Below, one piece after another: positions 46,176 to 61,100 of a stretch of DNA of 64,000 nucleotides; the first letter of the stretch is position 1; each line of letters opens with the position of its first letter. The stretch comes from Porites lobata. Lineage: Eukaryota; Cnidaria; Anthozoa; Scleractinia; Poritidae. The notes beneath the pieces were generated by a model. The model was not told the DNA's origin, made no database searches, and saw only the letters and a list, made by a program, of their open reading frames with translations. The stretch covers positions 1,002,001 through 1,066,000 of the forward strand of contig CALNXK010000081.1 in NCBI GenBank assembly GCA_942486035.1, read 5' to 3'. Position numbers and translations under genes: made by a program.

Positions 46176-49100
46176 TCAACAGTTTGATTCCAGAGGTTGA
46201 GAAAGTTTTGCTATGGCATTTTCTAGAGTCATTCTATGTCCCAAACTTTTAACACCTAACTCTCTCAGTTCGGACTTTTTAAGGTCAGGCAGATGAATTC
46301 CTTGGATGTCGTTCTCTATGAACGTTTCCTTGTACTGTGACATTTGTATAGAATCCAGCCAGTTACAGACGTCACTGCAGTCCCAGTCTAACACTGCCTT
46401 CTCCATCTGAGATTCCCTGAAAGAAATCCGACAGAGAAAAAGAACTTCAGTGCAGTAGAAATGCCCACAAAAACTAAATGGGATCTATCCACAAAACTGA
46501 ACCAATCACAGACGACCATCTGATGTAAATGAGAACAGGCTAACCAGCCGATTTTATCCAATATTGAATACTAGTAGTAAGCGACGTTGCGATCTACATC
46601 TCAAGTCACATCGTGAGAAAAACGATGATGCTTTCTATTTATCAGAATGTATATTGTTATCACAGATGTCATACGTAACAGGTGTTTAAACAACAAAATA
46701 GTCCTATTTTTCAACTTGGAATTTATTTAATAAATAAATAAATAAATAAAATGGGATCAAGATCACACCAAGGTTTTAAAGTATAATACGGCACAGAAGC
46801 CAGACTATGTATACTCACTTCGGCTTAGCATATCCACTGAATATCGACGAAATGTCTGTATAGCCGACAGCACCCTGGAAAGGGAAAAACAATTTCAATG
46901 ATATCAACCACATCTATCTCCATAGTATAGTTCGCTCGCCTCCCTCCCTCGATTTCAAGCAAGATTAACCATATTTAAATAAGCAAGATTCCTCGACTAG
47001 ATCTAAGCCCAATTTAATTACACAAAAACCAGTGAAAAACCAAGTGAGTTTTCGCGTGAAAACATGGAAATAACACGCTATATTCATACGTCAAGATCAC
47101 GCAGCCAAAAAATATTTTAGTGAAATAGTTTGGTATTTATAATTGGTGTTAATTCAATAAATAGAACATTACATGGCCCTGCGGAGATACGAAATTTCTC
47201 TTCTCGTGTTGAAAAACATTTCACAAATGAGCCGGCGAACCAGTGAAATTGTTCAACAAGAGAAGAGAAATTTCGTATCTTCGTGCGGCCATGTAATGTC
47301 CTCTGTACATTATTTTAAACAAATGATCCCCCCCCCTTTTTTTGGAAAAGTTCGGACTCGCGGCAAGCGTTTTAAAACAATTACTTTACCTTATCGCTAT
47401 CGTCGCTTCTTGCAGATGATGGTGTACTGTCGGCGTTATCTTCTTCTGGGGTATTTAAAGACACCTTGGGCTCCCTTGGGGAAAACTCTGGTGGGGGAGG
47501 TAGCGGAGGGGAATCTAATGCCGTGTATGGTTCATCGGCATCTGTAAATGACAGTGGCGGAGGTAATCCAACGCTGTTATCCCCGTTATCCGAATTCACT
47601 AGTACAACAGTGTTCGATACAGTATCGGTTTCTTGCACGTTTCCTTCCTTTTTAAGAGGCACGTTTTCGGGCGTGCCTTTTCTCACAGTAGAATCGGCTA
47701 TATTTATTTTGACAGGTTCAATGGGATCAATATCATTGTAGTCAGTTTGGGGAGAAGTTCTCGTTGGGTTCGGCGATTCCGCGGGCTTCTTTGTCTCGAA
47801 AGTCAGCTGAATTTTAAAGCCTTTCTTGGTCGTAATAGTCTTGTTAAACTTTTCAGTTTCAGACGCTTTCGGAATGCTCTCCTCCAACTGAGACTGTGAG
47901 CTACTCTCGTACCATGCCTTAGGGGACGCATTTTCAACCTTCTCTTGATGATCTGCAGGCCATACAGGTGCAGGAGGAACAAAAACGTCTGAGCTCGAGT
48001 CACTGCCACTATTCCAAGAATTCAAACTCCAGTTTTCGCTCTCCGCTTCCTTCCGAATCACTTCATCTAATAACATTACAGTTCTGTCCTCCTCGGACAA
48101 CACTGGAGCAGGAACGTCGAAAGGAACGCTACGACCCGTTTCTCTCCCGTGTGCGCTATGCCTCAAATCCGGTGACGTAAAACGTTTCTTGGGCGCTACA
48201 GGAGGCGAAGGCTTTCCACGAGAATTTACGCCTCTTGCCTCCAGATTTAATCCTTGGTTAAGAGTCTTTTCAGAAGAACTGGGCCGTCTCTCGACACCAG
48301 CTTTGTTTACCCTTTGCAAGGTAGATGACGTCACACTCAACTCAGTATCTGAATGAGGCTGGGCTGAAATGCGAGCTGCGCGCGCAGCAATAGCCTTGGC
48401 CAGAAGATTGCTGTGTTCATCGGCCAAATTTCGTGAGTCACCAGGACCCGCCGGTGCGGGATGCTTTCTTACTGGTGATTCAGCCTTGGAAACATTGCTG
48501 TCGTCTTTCACCGCTGATTTAAGCTTTAATTTACTCGCGGCCAACGCATCCGTTGTGATTAATCCAGTGGTAGCAGGTGTCCCAGGAGTGTCCTTTTTCG
48601 CTGTAATTGGAAGAGTCACTGGTGGCGGGGGTGGAACCGGGCTACTGGTTGAGCTAGCAAGGGCGCTAAGCTGGATCTGAGACGGAGGGGGTGGGGGTGG
48701 TGTAGGTGCAGCGAGCACTGCATTACTGCTAACGATGCGCTCAACACTAACTGGTTCTGACATCTGCCTCTCTAGCTTGTCACTTTTTAATAAAGTCGTT
48801 TGACGTTTAGCCTCGGAGGAATCAAGCGAGAACTGTCTGTTCATGTCGCGTGTCTGGGAGGTTGGGTTTGTGCTGCGACTATAGACAACATTTGACGAAG
48901 CCAAGCCAAGCCCGTCCTTTTCCGAATCGTTACGTTCAACTTTCGAGGAAGAGCTGACCGTTTGTGAATTTATAAGCGTCTTTTCTCTGTCACTTATAGG
49001 TTTTTTGGGCGAGCGTGTGTCAAAATCAAACCGTCCGTTCTTTAACGGTGATTTACACCCGCTCTCTTCTTCAATGAATGTCTCTTCGAGAGAGCTCATT

Positions 49101-52100
49101 ATTTCCGTACGAACCTTCTCCGACGCTTCCAACTTCTTCCGGGGATTGGCTTTTGTCGGAGCACTAGATCTCCTTTCCTTGCGTTCCGTTAATCTGAACG
49201 AAGAATCAACACTATCCGGAGCCGAATATTTCCTACTCCTTTGAACAGGTTCCATTTCCGTGTCCGAGGACTGCTGACTCATCCGCTCGGCTCGAGCGGC
49301 CACTGCTTCCTGCAAGGCATCAGATAAACTAGGTTTTCGCGGCACAGGGGGTTTCTCCGGAGGCCGGGGTAAGCTTGTTTGAGCTCCTGTGCCCGTTTCG
49401 AACACCTCTACAGGCGTTGCCACAACTGTTAGCTCGGATTTACTTTGGGATGAGTCCGCTCCTACGACGGTGGCTACAACTGTTTGAAGTTCGTTACCGC
49501 TTGGCACAGGTGAATCTGGTCCAACGTAACTGAATGGTCTATTATATGCCATGCTACGATCCGCCTCATGCGGAAGAGAGCCATACCCGTTCATGCCATC
49601 AGCGTGGTTAACAGTTTTGTCTAAATTCGGTGTTGATTTGTAGGTCGAAGGATGTTTTGAAAGAGAGCCATTATCGATGGACATAGAGCGCGGGATCCTC
49701 AGGTCACCAGGAACATGTGGGGTGGCCACAGGGATGACAGTTGAGACAGGGCGCTTGTTTAACACTGCGTCGTACGTTGGAGGCACGACGCTCTGCATTG
49801 AATGCGCTCTCTCACCAAAAGGAGCCCTCCCTGTACTGAGGTCAGTGGTTGACTTTCCGCGCAGCTTGTTTATGTTTTGGGCTTTTAGCTGTACACCAAC
49901 CGGTCTACGAGAGTGAGGCTTCTGTCGCTGAAGAGTAGACCAGCGGTTCTCTTTTGACACTGTAATGACGCTGTCTACTCGGTAGGAAGAGGGGTCTTCG
50001 TAGCTGCTGTCGCCCATACTCATTTCTGTAGAAAAAAGAAACAAACAATAATAATCAACTTCATTCAAAACAGAGGGTATACACACAACGCCAAACTGAT
50101 AAACAATTGGTTCTCGGCTCCGAAATGTACAGCTACCTAAGATGGTGAAATCTAATGACAAGACTACTCATCCGAGGGCAAATTTAGGTTTTAAGGGCCT
50201 GGTAACACGGAGGTGGGGGACCCCAGATAGGTGAGGTAGCCCACTTAGGTGGGGTAACCCGCCTGTTCGTATAACCTCTCAAAATGGTCATCCCACCTAT
50301 CATGTAAACATGATCAAATTAAAATGAGATTTTATATGGACAGGCGGGTTAACTCACCTACCTGGGGTCTCCTTCTCCCATGTAAACAGGCCCTTATACT
50401 CTCTTATATTCTCTTGACACGAACTACAAGAAAGCTACCAGAAAAGAAGCTCATAAATGTGTCAAGTCAAGGATATCAATAGGGCCCTTGGGGGCGGGGG
50501 TGGGTTGGGTTTTTTCAGACTACCAGAAATGCGCACGCCCATGCAACAATAACAAAACTGTCAAATCTTCACGGGTCGGTCACAGGGCCACGTTTTTGTC
50601 CTTACCACATTTTGACGTCATCTGCGATATAGGCTGATTTAGCAACAGAACGCGAACGTCAGTTGACGACGGCGCGCGCAAATTAAACAGCTAGCTTGAC
50701 CAATGGCACAACGGCAAATTCGGCACCGGAAGACGTGTTTTAGTCCTTTCCGCGCGTTTTGCCGTCGTCAACTGACGTTTTCGTCCTGTTGCTACTGAGC
50801 AGGCGTGCGAAAACATAGAACCTACTATTTGTTAATTAACTGATAATTATTGACCCAAATTGGCTGTGAAGAATGAAAAATCGACGGAATAGCAGTTATT
50901 GTATTCCAGCATGCGGTCAATGCGGTCATGCGGCATGCAACCCGGTTCCCTGGGCCCGGTTGCATAAAACGCCCGTAACAACTACGGCTATACGTACGTG
51001 CACTCGTAACTTAAGCGAGTTGCATTAAATCATTTACGTGGTCCACTTAGGAAATTCACTTAAGTGGCTGCACGTACGATTTTCGTAAGTGTTCACTTAA
51101 GTGTCGTTTATGGAACAGAAATTGCGGGTGTTGTATAAGACGTTTTTTACGGGAAAAACAGCATGTAAATTTAGGGGACCTATGTAGATCCCGTATCCTT
51201 ACTGTTATTACTAAAATTAAAGAGATCTATTACTGAGAAGTGAAAAGAAAATAGCTTTCTCTTTACTTAATTAGTTCTTACGCACTTTATTAACCTCCAA
51301 TGTACACTCTAAAGCCGTCGTTGAGAAAAAAGAAGAAGAATAATCATTTCGGTAGATATTGAAGTAAAATAAGGATTGCATGCAAATTTTATTTCAATGA
51401 GAGACTTACAAGTGTTAGAAACGACTAGACACTTTCTTTACTTTCACCAATGGTTAGCTTAAAAAATAGAATGAGTCATTCTAATAAAGTACTACATCAA
51501 AGTTACGTGTGCCCTTAAGTGAGCCCGCAAGTTACCACGTAAAACAATAAATTACTAGAGTGCTAAGTGTGTTCCATGCAACACCCGTACGTGTACCCAT
51601 ACCGGATTCGTAAGCGACGAACTTAAGTGGGCACTTAAGTGCAGGTTTTATGCAAACGGGCCCAGGGTTTCATGTAAACAAAGTTTACATGAAAGCGTTA
51701 TTTTACTTCAATATCCACTGGAAATGTTTGTTGTTGTTCTTTTTTCTTAACGACGGCTTTAAATTGTACATCAGAGGTTAACAAAGCGCATAAGAACGGA
51801 ATTACGTAAAGAAACAACATTTTCTTTTACTTCTCAGTAAAAGATCTCGTTAACTTTAGTAAAAACAACAGGGATACGGGACCTACATAGCTGCCGTAAA
51901 TTTACGTCTTAATTTTCCCGTAAAAAAGGTTTTATGCAACACCCGCAATTTCCGTTGCATACATGACACTTAAGTGGATACTTACGAAAATCGTAAGTGC
52001 AGCCACTTAAGTGAAATCCCTAAGTGGACCACGTAAGTGAGTTAATGCAACTGACTTAATAAGTTACGAGTACACGTACGTATACCCGTAACTGTTACGG

Positions 52101-55100
52101 GCGTTTTATGCAACCGGTCCCTGGTTCGTGCAAAACGGAACGACTCGTTTGCCTCTTTTCCATTTCTAATTTGCTATATACAGCCATTCCCTATTCACGA
52201 ACGAGCTTCTAATACGGATGTAGTGAATAAAATGACAGGATGGCTACTAACCATAAAGCGACGGTCGACTGGACGAGAGTCTACTCATGCGACCAAGTGT
52301 CAGTGTTGTAGATGGATCACGGTCAGGGGGAGGCGGTGGGTGTCTGAAACCTTCAAAATCACAATGTATGACATGTAAGCAAAGTTGTGCATAATCATTC
52401 TTGCAATACAGGGGCTGTTTACAGTGGGGGGAGGAAGATCCTAGCACTACAAGGTGTCCCAAAAGTTCGTTACTCTAATTTCAAGCACTATAACTTTTGT
52501 GCCAAACGTTACTTTAACATGAAATTTCGCGAAGATGTTTATTTCTCTATCGACTACATGTATTCAGAATTTCAGGAACTGGCATGCCTTTTTTTTCGCA
52601 CAATCTGTAGCCGTTGCGGCATGGAGTCAGATGATCCATTTTGAGGTTTTTTATCACCTGGTGCGCAACAGCCAGTTCAACCCTCAAACAATATTTGTTT
52701 AGTTTAGGAAGCTAAAAAATATATGTATATATATTTTATGCATTCATCCGAAAAAGATAATCATCCCAGCTCCCTTCCACAACAAGGCTTTTGTACTTCT
52801 TTACAAATTTGAGACGAGCTGAGCGTTACTTGGCAGACTAAGCCGAGGTTTTTTTTTTGTTTGCCATCGCAGGGGCCTCTAATTTTAAAACATTCGCTTT
52901 TCATGACCCTTTCTGGACTTGGCTTCCTCGTCGAGTCTCCTATTTTGTATCTAGCCTTCCTTAAAACTATTTTAGCTGCTTTATTCAGGACTTTTGGTCT
53001 TCCCCTTCGTTTCTTGCCTTCAAAACCTTCATTTCTCAACGATCATTTTACCACCCAACATTCGCATTTTTCCAGTTTTTTTAGCCGTTTCTACGACCGA
53101 TAAGCCAGTACATCGAGGTATACATGCTTATGCCATCACATAGCTGAACGGTTTTGTGTTAAGGGGGTGTTCTCTTTCATTATATTCACAAAAAACAAGG
53201 AAGGAGTTCGAGCAATTCGTGCTACTGAATACAAAAAATATGGGGCTGGAAAATATACTCGCGCACGAGCACCTTTGGCGCGGAAGCACACAAATCGAAT
53301 ATTCAAGTCAAAAGATGACACAACAAGTACAAATAAATAAATAAATATCGTTTATTCCACTCTCTTGAATTAACAAGCAGTTATAAATAATAATAATGCT
53401 ACATTAAAGCTATGTATGAATTATACTACTTCAAAACTACTCAAAAAGATAATCATGACGGATACATAAACGACAAACATTTAAACTGAAAGTAAAAAGT
53501 TCTCTGATCTCCTAGTTCTCGTGAACTTATTGAATGGTCGAGAAGAACCAGGTCTAAGGTTATAAGGATTACTGAGTTCTTTGTACAGCAGTGGACACCA
53601 AGCAGGATAATGGGTGGTCACGGGTGTCTGTCATCTCAGCCATAAATTTACGACATAGGAGCTCGCGTCTGTTGGAGAGTGTAGTTTCGTTGACTAACGA
53701 CAACGCTTGACTGGGCGAACTGTTAGGATATATGATTATAAAGGCCCTTTTTTGCACGGACTCTATTCTATCTGACAGATAGTCAGGAATGTCTTGCCAC
53801 ACATGCACGGCATATTCTAAAATCGGTCTAACACTACTTCTAAAGACTTTCAACATGTCTTGTTCTTGCACGCCAGCTCGCTTTAATAGTCCGAGGGCGT
53901 AAAGTTTCTTTGATGCCTTAGCTGTTGTTGCAGTTCCATTTCAAGTTCTCATCAATTATTACTCCAAGGAATTTGTATGATAAAATGCTTTCTACTATTT
54001 GGTTTCCTATATACAGGGGTCTCATTACCGTGTTCGGATTTCCCATAAAGTTCACAACAATCTCCTTACATTTTTTTGGGTTAAGCCTCATCCTGTCTTC
54101 TATACAATAATTATGTATATCTCTAAGTATGAAATAGTGAATTAGACTGAAAGACACTTGTTCAAACGATTTGCTTACTTACTGAAATACAGACTTATAA
54201 AGTAGAGGAACGAACTTTTGGGACACCCTGTGGAAGATCCCAGAAGGTGGATCATCCAAATGCTTTCTGTATTCACTGTTACATGCAAAGGGTTGTTCTT
54301 CCTAGCTGAGAGGCAGGAGGTTCCTAGTACGAGGAAGATCCTAACACCATATGACCTGTTTTCGTGGGAAGATCCCAGTACTACAGACAAACCAGACAAA
54401 AAAATGGCGGCGGGTCGTTCAGTGGGTAACCACGGCAATAAAGGCTTCTTCTTCTCTCCTCTTTTTTTAAAGACGAAGTTTACGAAAAATAATGGACCAC
54501 TTCCTGAGGCCCTTTTCTTTAAGCGCTGGCGTTCAAGTGATTCACAGTTAGTTTCTAAAGCGCCCTGGTTTAACAGTTTGAGCAGCGTGATCCCGCGCCT
54601 TGTTTTGTTCTTTTCTTTCTTTGGTTCGATAGACCCACCAACTCTTGCCAAGTTTTAAACAAGGCGTTTTACTTCTGAAATTTAATAAACCAAAAGTGCA
54701 TGGTGTGAATTAGAAATAGGCCACTTCCGAGTTACCTCTAAGTGCGGAGCCATTGATATAAAACTGACTTTTATTCTCATGCAAATTTCCACAACAAAGG
54801 TTTTGCAATTACTGAGAGTTTTTGGAACTCGGGAATGGCCTATTGAGTAGTGAGGTACAAAGTGGAGGAGTGTAAAACGATATTCGAGTTTGGTTAAGAA
54901 AAAAATGCAGAAAGTGGGAGCATACCAAATTCTGGTCAGCTGTAGGTCAAGCCTCTACTTTTGCTCTTAGCTCCTCACGCAATTCCTTTTTGTTAAAAAA
55001 CTTCAGGTCTGAGCACAAAATTTAACGCTTACAATAACTGCTGATAGAATGTACTCTACCTTGCCCGTTCACATGGTCTATTCCGTTAATGGAAGGACTT

Positions 55101-58100
55101 GTCTCCTTGGTTACCGTTACTATTTTTAGAGTAACTGATTCACCACTCTTTTTTATAAGATCCACCACGTGGCCATGAGTTGCAGCGGTAACATCCTCGC
55201 TGTTAACCTGAAACAATTCGGTTTGGAAATAAGAAACCTATCGCCGATCTTTGTGCTATTTTCTGCTGTATCTGAAAACAGCGCTTACTTTCGATTTCAA
55301 TGTACAGGTTCAGTCTCGTCGACTGAGTGAAAAGGATACAAAGAAAAAAGCCGGGGGGGGGGGTACTCCTGGGAATTCTTGGTGGGGGTTGTGCCACCCG
55401 GTCCTCCAAACCTTGACCCTATTTCAGACCCAAAAATGTCATTTTCCACACCCGTTTTTTTAGACCTGACCCATAAAATCCATACCCGTTTTCAGACCTG
55501 GCCTTTAGGAAGAAATAAATGTTATCATAACTAAGATTGGAGCGCAAAGAAAAAAATTCTTCAAATCCATTTCGAATGCGCATACCTTAGTTGTATGAAA
55601 ATTCGCGTAATACTAGAATTCGCGCAGCGCTGGGTGCGCCAATTTTAGTACTGCGCGAATTATAAGCCGCGCGAAAAGCTTCATGGTGTAATATGAGACA
55701 CTCCCTGTTAATAATGCAAATCAGTTGATTTATTAACGCATATAGACATTTGACATATGTTTTAAGTTGAATTTTGCTCACATTACGTAATTTACATAGT
55801 TTCGAAGGCATTTTTTGAGAGCCACCTAATCGCTTTTAGATTAGGTTTTGAGAAATATTGTAGTATTTGTTGATAAAAAACACTCATTATAAATGCGTTA
55901 ATTGTTGACAGTTCTATTAAACAAACCAAAAAGAACGAACACGGAAAATTACTTGCGTGAATAAGTTTTAACAAGGTGCGCGAAATTCAAGCTGAGCGAT
56001 AATGAGTACGACGCGAATTTTAAAACAAGTAAGGTATTTCTCTTTCCTTCTTACTCATTTAAAATTGAAGCGATAAATTCGTTCATACACTCCCGTAGTT
56101 CCCTCAAACCCTATACCCGATTCCAGAGCAAAATGGGCAAAGTGGATAGATAGATAGATAGATAATCTTTATTTATCCACGGTACAAAATTCGTCAGCTT
56201 TAAAAATGCCTAATACTAATATAATAAAAATATTTAAATAAAAAAGCTGCTTTCCACGAATGCCGTGCCTTACAGTTCTTTGAGTAGTCGTTTAAATTGC
56301 CCGTTTTCAGACCAAAACGGCGCAAAAACCCTACCAGATAGGGTGGGGCGGGGAGGGGCGGTGCATACCTATATAGGTTACACAATGGAGAACCGCCCCA
56401 CCCCCCAGGGGGAAAAACCCGCTGCTGTCCTGCAAACTTTTACATGCCTACATAGCCTAGATTTACCACGCTGAGATGAAAAAAGCGAGCGGAAAAATGT
56501 TGACAACTTGGCTACTAACCTCTAGAATGAAATCACCAGTTCTAATACCCTTCATTTCTGCTTGACCACCTTTCTCTAGTTCTCCAAAATATTGAAGAGC
56601 CGGAAATTCAGGAGTTGGCTCGAAATTTAAACGGGGCACTTGAGCTACAGAGTAAAATAGAAATACAGCAAGAGTTGTGGTTTACTTTTATCCTTGGAAT
56701 AAATAAATAACATTTTCCATCCTCTCAAAATAATTATCACACAATTCTATAGTATACCAATAATACGCAAAGACAAAGGACAATAAGATTCGAAAAAAGG
56801 ATAAAATTGAAAGGCAATATTAAGAAAGATGAGGTAAAACTCCACCGCTCTTCACTTCACTTAGAAGACACTCCTTGCGAGAAAGGCACTTGTCACGTGA
56901 CAACTAAATTATCGTGGTTTAAGAAAGCAAATATCTGCCACTTTTCTAAGGCAGAAAAGGCCAAAAAAACTATTTATTCAAGCGCTGAGCAGTTCACTTC
57001 CTAGGACGGAGGCGGTACTTACAGTTTGCTCCTCTCATTTGAAAGCCATAGCCGGCAGCACTTCTTTGAAGTGTGACCAGCCGTGGAGGATCAGGTATGT
57101 TGTTGAGACCCATATGATTTATGCCATTGGTATCACTGAAAATAAAAATAAAAACAAAAAAGGAATAAAATAAATGAAAATAAAATAAAATCAATGAAGA
57201 GAAAATATTTAAAAATACTGAAAGTGAACGTAGACTTATGAGTCTGTTACGACCTTTATATCAAAACAATTATCTTCCTTCTTCGCCACACATTTACCCC
57301 CACCGTTACCAAGAAAATTATTGTACAAAACAAGATAAGGAAGTCTTTTATGGCCATTTTTTTTGTCATTGTCAGGAGTGTCAAGTATGTGTAGGCAGAT
57401 AAAACCCCTGGCCGGCCCCCCTGGCCAGTTGTTGTCGCCGTCGTCGTCGTTTTTTTGTTTTGTTTGTTTGTTTTTTCCCTCTTCTTTTAATTTTACCCGC
57501 TCTGGAACGCAAACAAACAAACAAACACTTCTGAAAAAAAGGGAGAAAAAAAAAGCAAATTTATAGAGATCGGATCTTTTCTTACATGCACCTCGCCTTT
57601 CATGTCTTACAAGAAACGTTGTAAGTGGATAGGAACTACTTTGTCTACTACGACCTATGTCGCAATAAAAGGTCAGCCCTACCTTTTGGAAGGCCATAAA
57701 CCAGACGTGGGACGACCAAACAGCTTCGGTTTATCTGCTTTGATAACAAGAAAGAAAACAAGTTTTAAATTAAAATGCATGCGATTGGAATGAGCAGGAT
57801 ACGTTGGTTTCACAGTTTTGTAACAAGAGGATTACAGGCTCACGATGTCTGGGGGCACCTCCTTTAACAAATCCAATAAAACGTTTCCCGGAGCCTGCAA
57901 AACCGAAAGTGAGCAAAAAGTTTTATTCTTGACTGTAGCATTGCAGCACTTCCGTGATGTGAAACGGATCTTTGTGTAAATTTACATTGGAATGGCAAAT
58001 ATTGACAGGTTGTCCATTTAGTTTGCAATGTTACTGCGGCAGTGTTAGCTCAGTCGGTAGAGCGTAATACTGCAGAACGGGAGGTCGCAGGTTCGATGAC

Positions 58101-61100
58101 CACGTAAAATGGCGGTCCCGTCTCCAGTACATTAGGAGACGTAGAAATTGTGTCCCCAATTAGTATTCTTTCGTGCTAAATACATTGACACTCAAATAGA
58201 GTGCATTTATTTTATTTTATTTTTTATTTTTACTGCACGCGAAACTCAAGCATGCGAGCCGAGACAAGGCGGACTGCAAGCAGTCTACATTTATCGGCGA
58301 TGCCACATAACAAACAGTGAGAGTTGCTCAAGGAGAACTGAATGGTACTAGGACAGACAAGAAAAATTCCGGGACTCATAAAACCAATATACTTTGCCTT
58401 ACTTTGCCTTTACTCATAATGCACGAGAAACAATGTGTCCAGACAATAAATTACAAGATATGCGAGAGCCGAAACCGTCAAATCACACATAATATCGACG
58501 TACGACTAAATAAAAATCTAAACCTAGAAGATCCGTCGAATCAAAACCTAGAAGATCCGTCGACAAACGGCAAACATATTCAGAATAGAAATGTTAAAAA
58601 GGTCCAGAACGATTCTTGTGGACAAAACTAGCAAAAACACTTTTTTTAGTAGGTAAACGGTAAACGAAAAATAGGGGGAAATTAGCAAGTTCCGTTTGAG
58701 ACTAAACGGAATATCAATTAACACCTAAAAACAGTTTTAGTAGGTCGCGAGATTAGCGCTCCTTTGAGACTAAGAATATCAATCCACCTGACTTATTGAC
58801 TTGAGTGTCTGTAGGCGCGTACTTACCTTTCTTTTTTTCTTCCACATATGAGTGATGAAACCAGCCTGTTGAATTTCCCACTCGGCCTTCCCAGTAACCT
58901 TTCTCCCCAACATACAATACTGCAATCACAAGAAGTTTATATTGTTACACACAACCAGAAAGTGAAGGGAAAAGAACAAAAAACTAAGAAAATAAAATAA
59001 CATAAAACAATAACTTCAGCTTATTAACACCTTCAAAAAAACATTTTACATAAGCCAGAAAATAATGAAAGTCTCTTTTCTGCTCGCTGTCAGCAGACAA
59101 GGCAACTAACAGGTTTGAGTAAATGAAACTTGCTGTTAACAGCGAACACTTCTGCTTCCGGGCCTCTACATGCTTCTACTGTAAAAACAAGCCGACAGAA
59201 AATACACTTTCGTAACTTACACCGCACTCACTTGATAGTGTTACAAGGGATCAAGTTAGTCTGACCTTTAAATTAAAATTTCATCACGACTACATCTACA
59301 CATCACATCGAAACGATATCTTTCGTTGAGCCAGAAACGGAATTTATGGTCCATTAACTTAACAAACCAATCACTTTTTTCCACTCGAGTGATAAGCATT
59401 AAACAAAACAACAGTCGTGGTCGTAAAGCATCTCAAACCGTAATAAGGAAAACAACACGTCCAGACTTGTACTTGGAGTGAAATAATTAAACTCAAAACA
59501 TGTTATCTTAACACAGTGAAAATTAAATCCTTAATAACGCAACGCTACCTTCAACTTCATCTCCTTTCTCTAGCGCCAACTCTCCAGCCATAAAAGGTCT
59601 ATAATCCCTGATGGCCACAAACGTTTTCCCAGGTTTGCTTGCGTAGAGACGTTTGCGAATTGTTGCTGCTCCAGACACAGCTTTTACCGGCGGCACAATG
59701 CTTCTAGCCATTTCGTCTGCGCCGGAAAACTGCGGCCATGTTCTCTTGTTGTGCTTAATTTCTCTCGGGGACAGCTCGCCTGAGTCGGATTCTGACGAGT
59801 CTGAAGCCGTAGAACTCATGGAAAATGTACGCTGGTTATTATACATTTCAATTTCTCCGTTCATAACTGAATTCTGCTCATCAAAGTCGGTAACTGATGG
59901 AAAACTGTTGGTCGAAGAACCAGGCGAAGGGGGCGTTACGTCACTATTGGTTGATAGCTGCGACTCCGAAGTGGTCCGAGTAAATATCGAGGACACCCTC
60001 GGCTTAGAAACGGATTTCCGACGCCTTGTGCTGTAGGTAGGCTTTGCGGAGAGTTTCACTGGAAAGAAAAGATGAACAGAAGAGAGCTATTACCAATCAC
60101 GAAGCAAAAACATATAAATGGCTGGTGCCGACTACCTGAAAGCTTGCAACAGGTTACACCGACATACAGTATCTGAGGAAAAGGAGTGACAAACTCAAAT
60201 CATCAGGGAGCATACATGGCCAAGATGTCTGTGTGGGGTTATCGCGCGCGCACATTTTCGTGTAAATGAACCTACCCACTTTATCGGGATAGTACTCTGA
60301 GAATCAGACTCTCAGAAAGGAAACAAGACTGAGAAATACTCCAAGTTAACAATGTCAACACAGAAATGGACTAGTCACAAATAGCCGACTGCAATATAAA
60401 CAAGAAGACCCTACAGACTCTCTTTGTACACTGTAGCCACAAATAGCCGACTGCAACACATATAATTTTTCCATTCATTGCGGGGGTTTGAGGGAGTCAT
60501 GTCTAAATTCAAAACCTGGCAACACTGAACACAGGAAGATCTTATAGAGACAGTTATTATGTCCGTTTCTAGCCAATTCCAGCAATGGATCGACTCCAAT
60601 AAGCATTTCTCAGAGAATGATATCGTGCGCATTGTCCAGAACCGAGCCAGCTGGAGACCTCTTATGGTCGACAGCTCTTCGGTGGATCGATGATGATGAT
60701 GATGACTATGCACGGTAATCACCAACAGCCGACGGCAACACCGAGCCTTCATTCTGCGAGAATTTTGAATAAGTCATATCTAAATTCAAAACCTAGCAAC
60801 GACACAGGAAGATGTGACAGAGATACTTATGACACATTGTAATCACCATTAGAAGAATTCAACACAGGTACACAGTCGCATAGTTCTTACATTCATCATG
60901 GGAACCTCGAATGGGTCTTATCTAAAGTCAAACCTAGCAACGGCATGGGAAGATCAAACGGACAATAATTATGCATTGAGGTCACCAACAACCGACTGCA
61001 ACATAGACTGATCTCACATTAACGTAGGAATCTTGAATTAGTCATATTTAAATGACGCATATTCAAGCCTAACAATTATAAAGGAAGATCTTACACAGAC

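Noticed and set aside
48369..48680. + strand ORF opposite the large SHANK exon
   Set aside because: Shadow of the proline/serine-rich coding sequence; several similar frames lie opposite the same exon.
54175..54658. Long overlapping frames on both strands
   Set aside because: Neither frame shows a recognisable domain, splice support or start context; the sequence lies at the edge of the mariner-type element.
57840..57894. Candidate SHANK exon between SH3 and PDZ (minus)
   Set aside because: Acceptor is good but no donor gives the required phase 2; the exon at 57683-57734 does.
58036..58110. Functional tRNA gene
   Set aside because: A and B boxes are present, but the B box has an extra base and no acceptor stem closes; better read as a SINE head.
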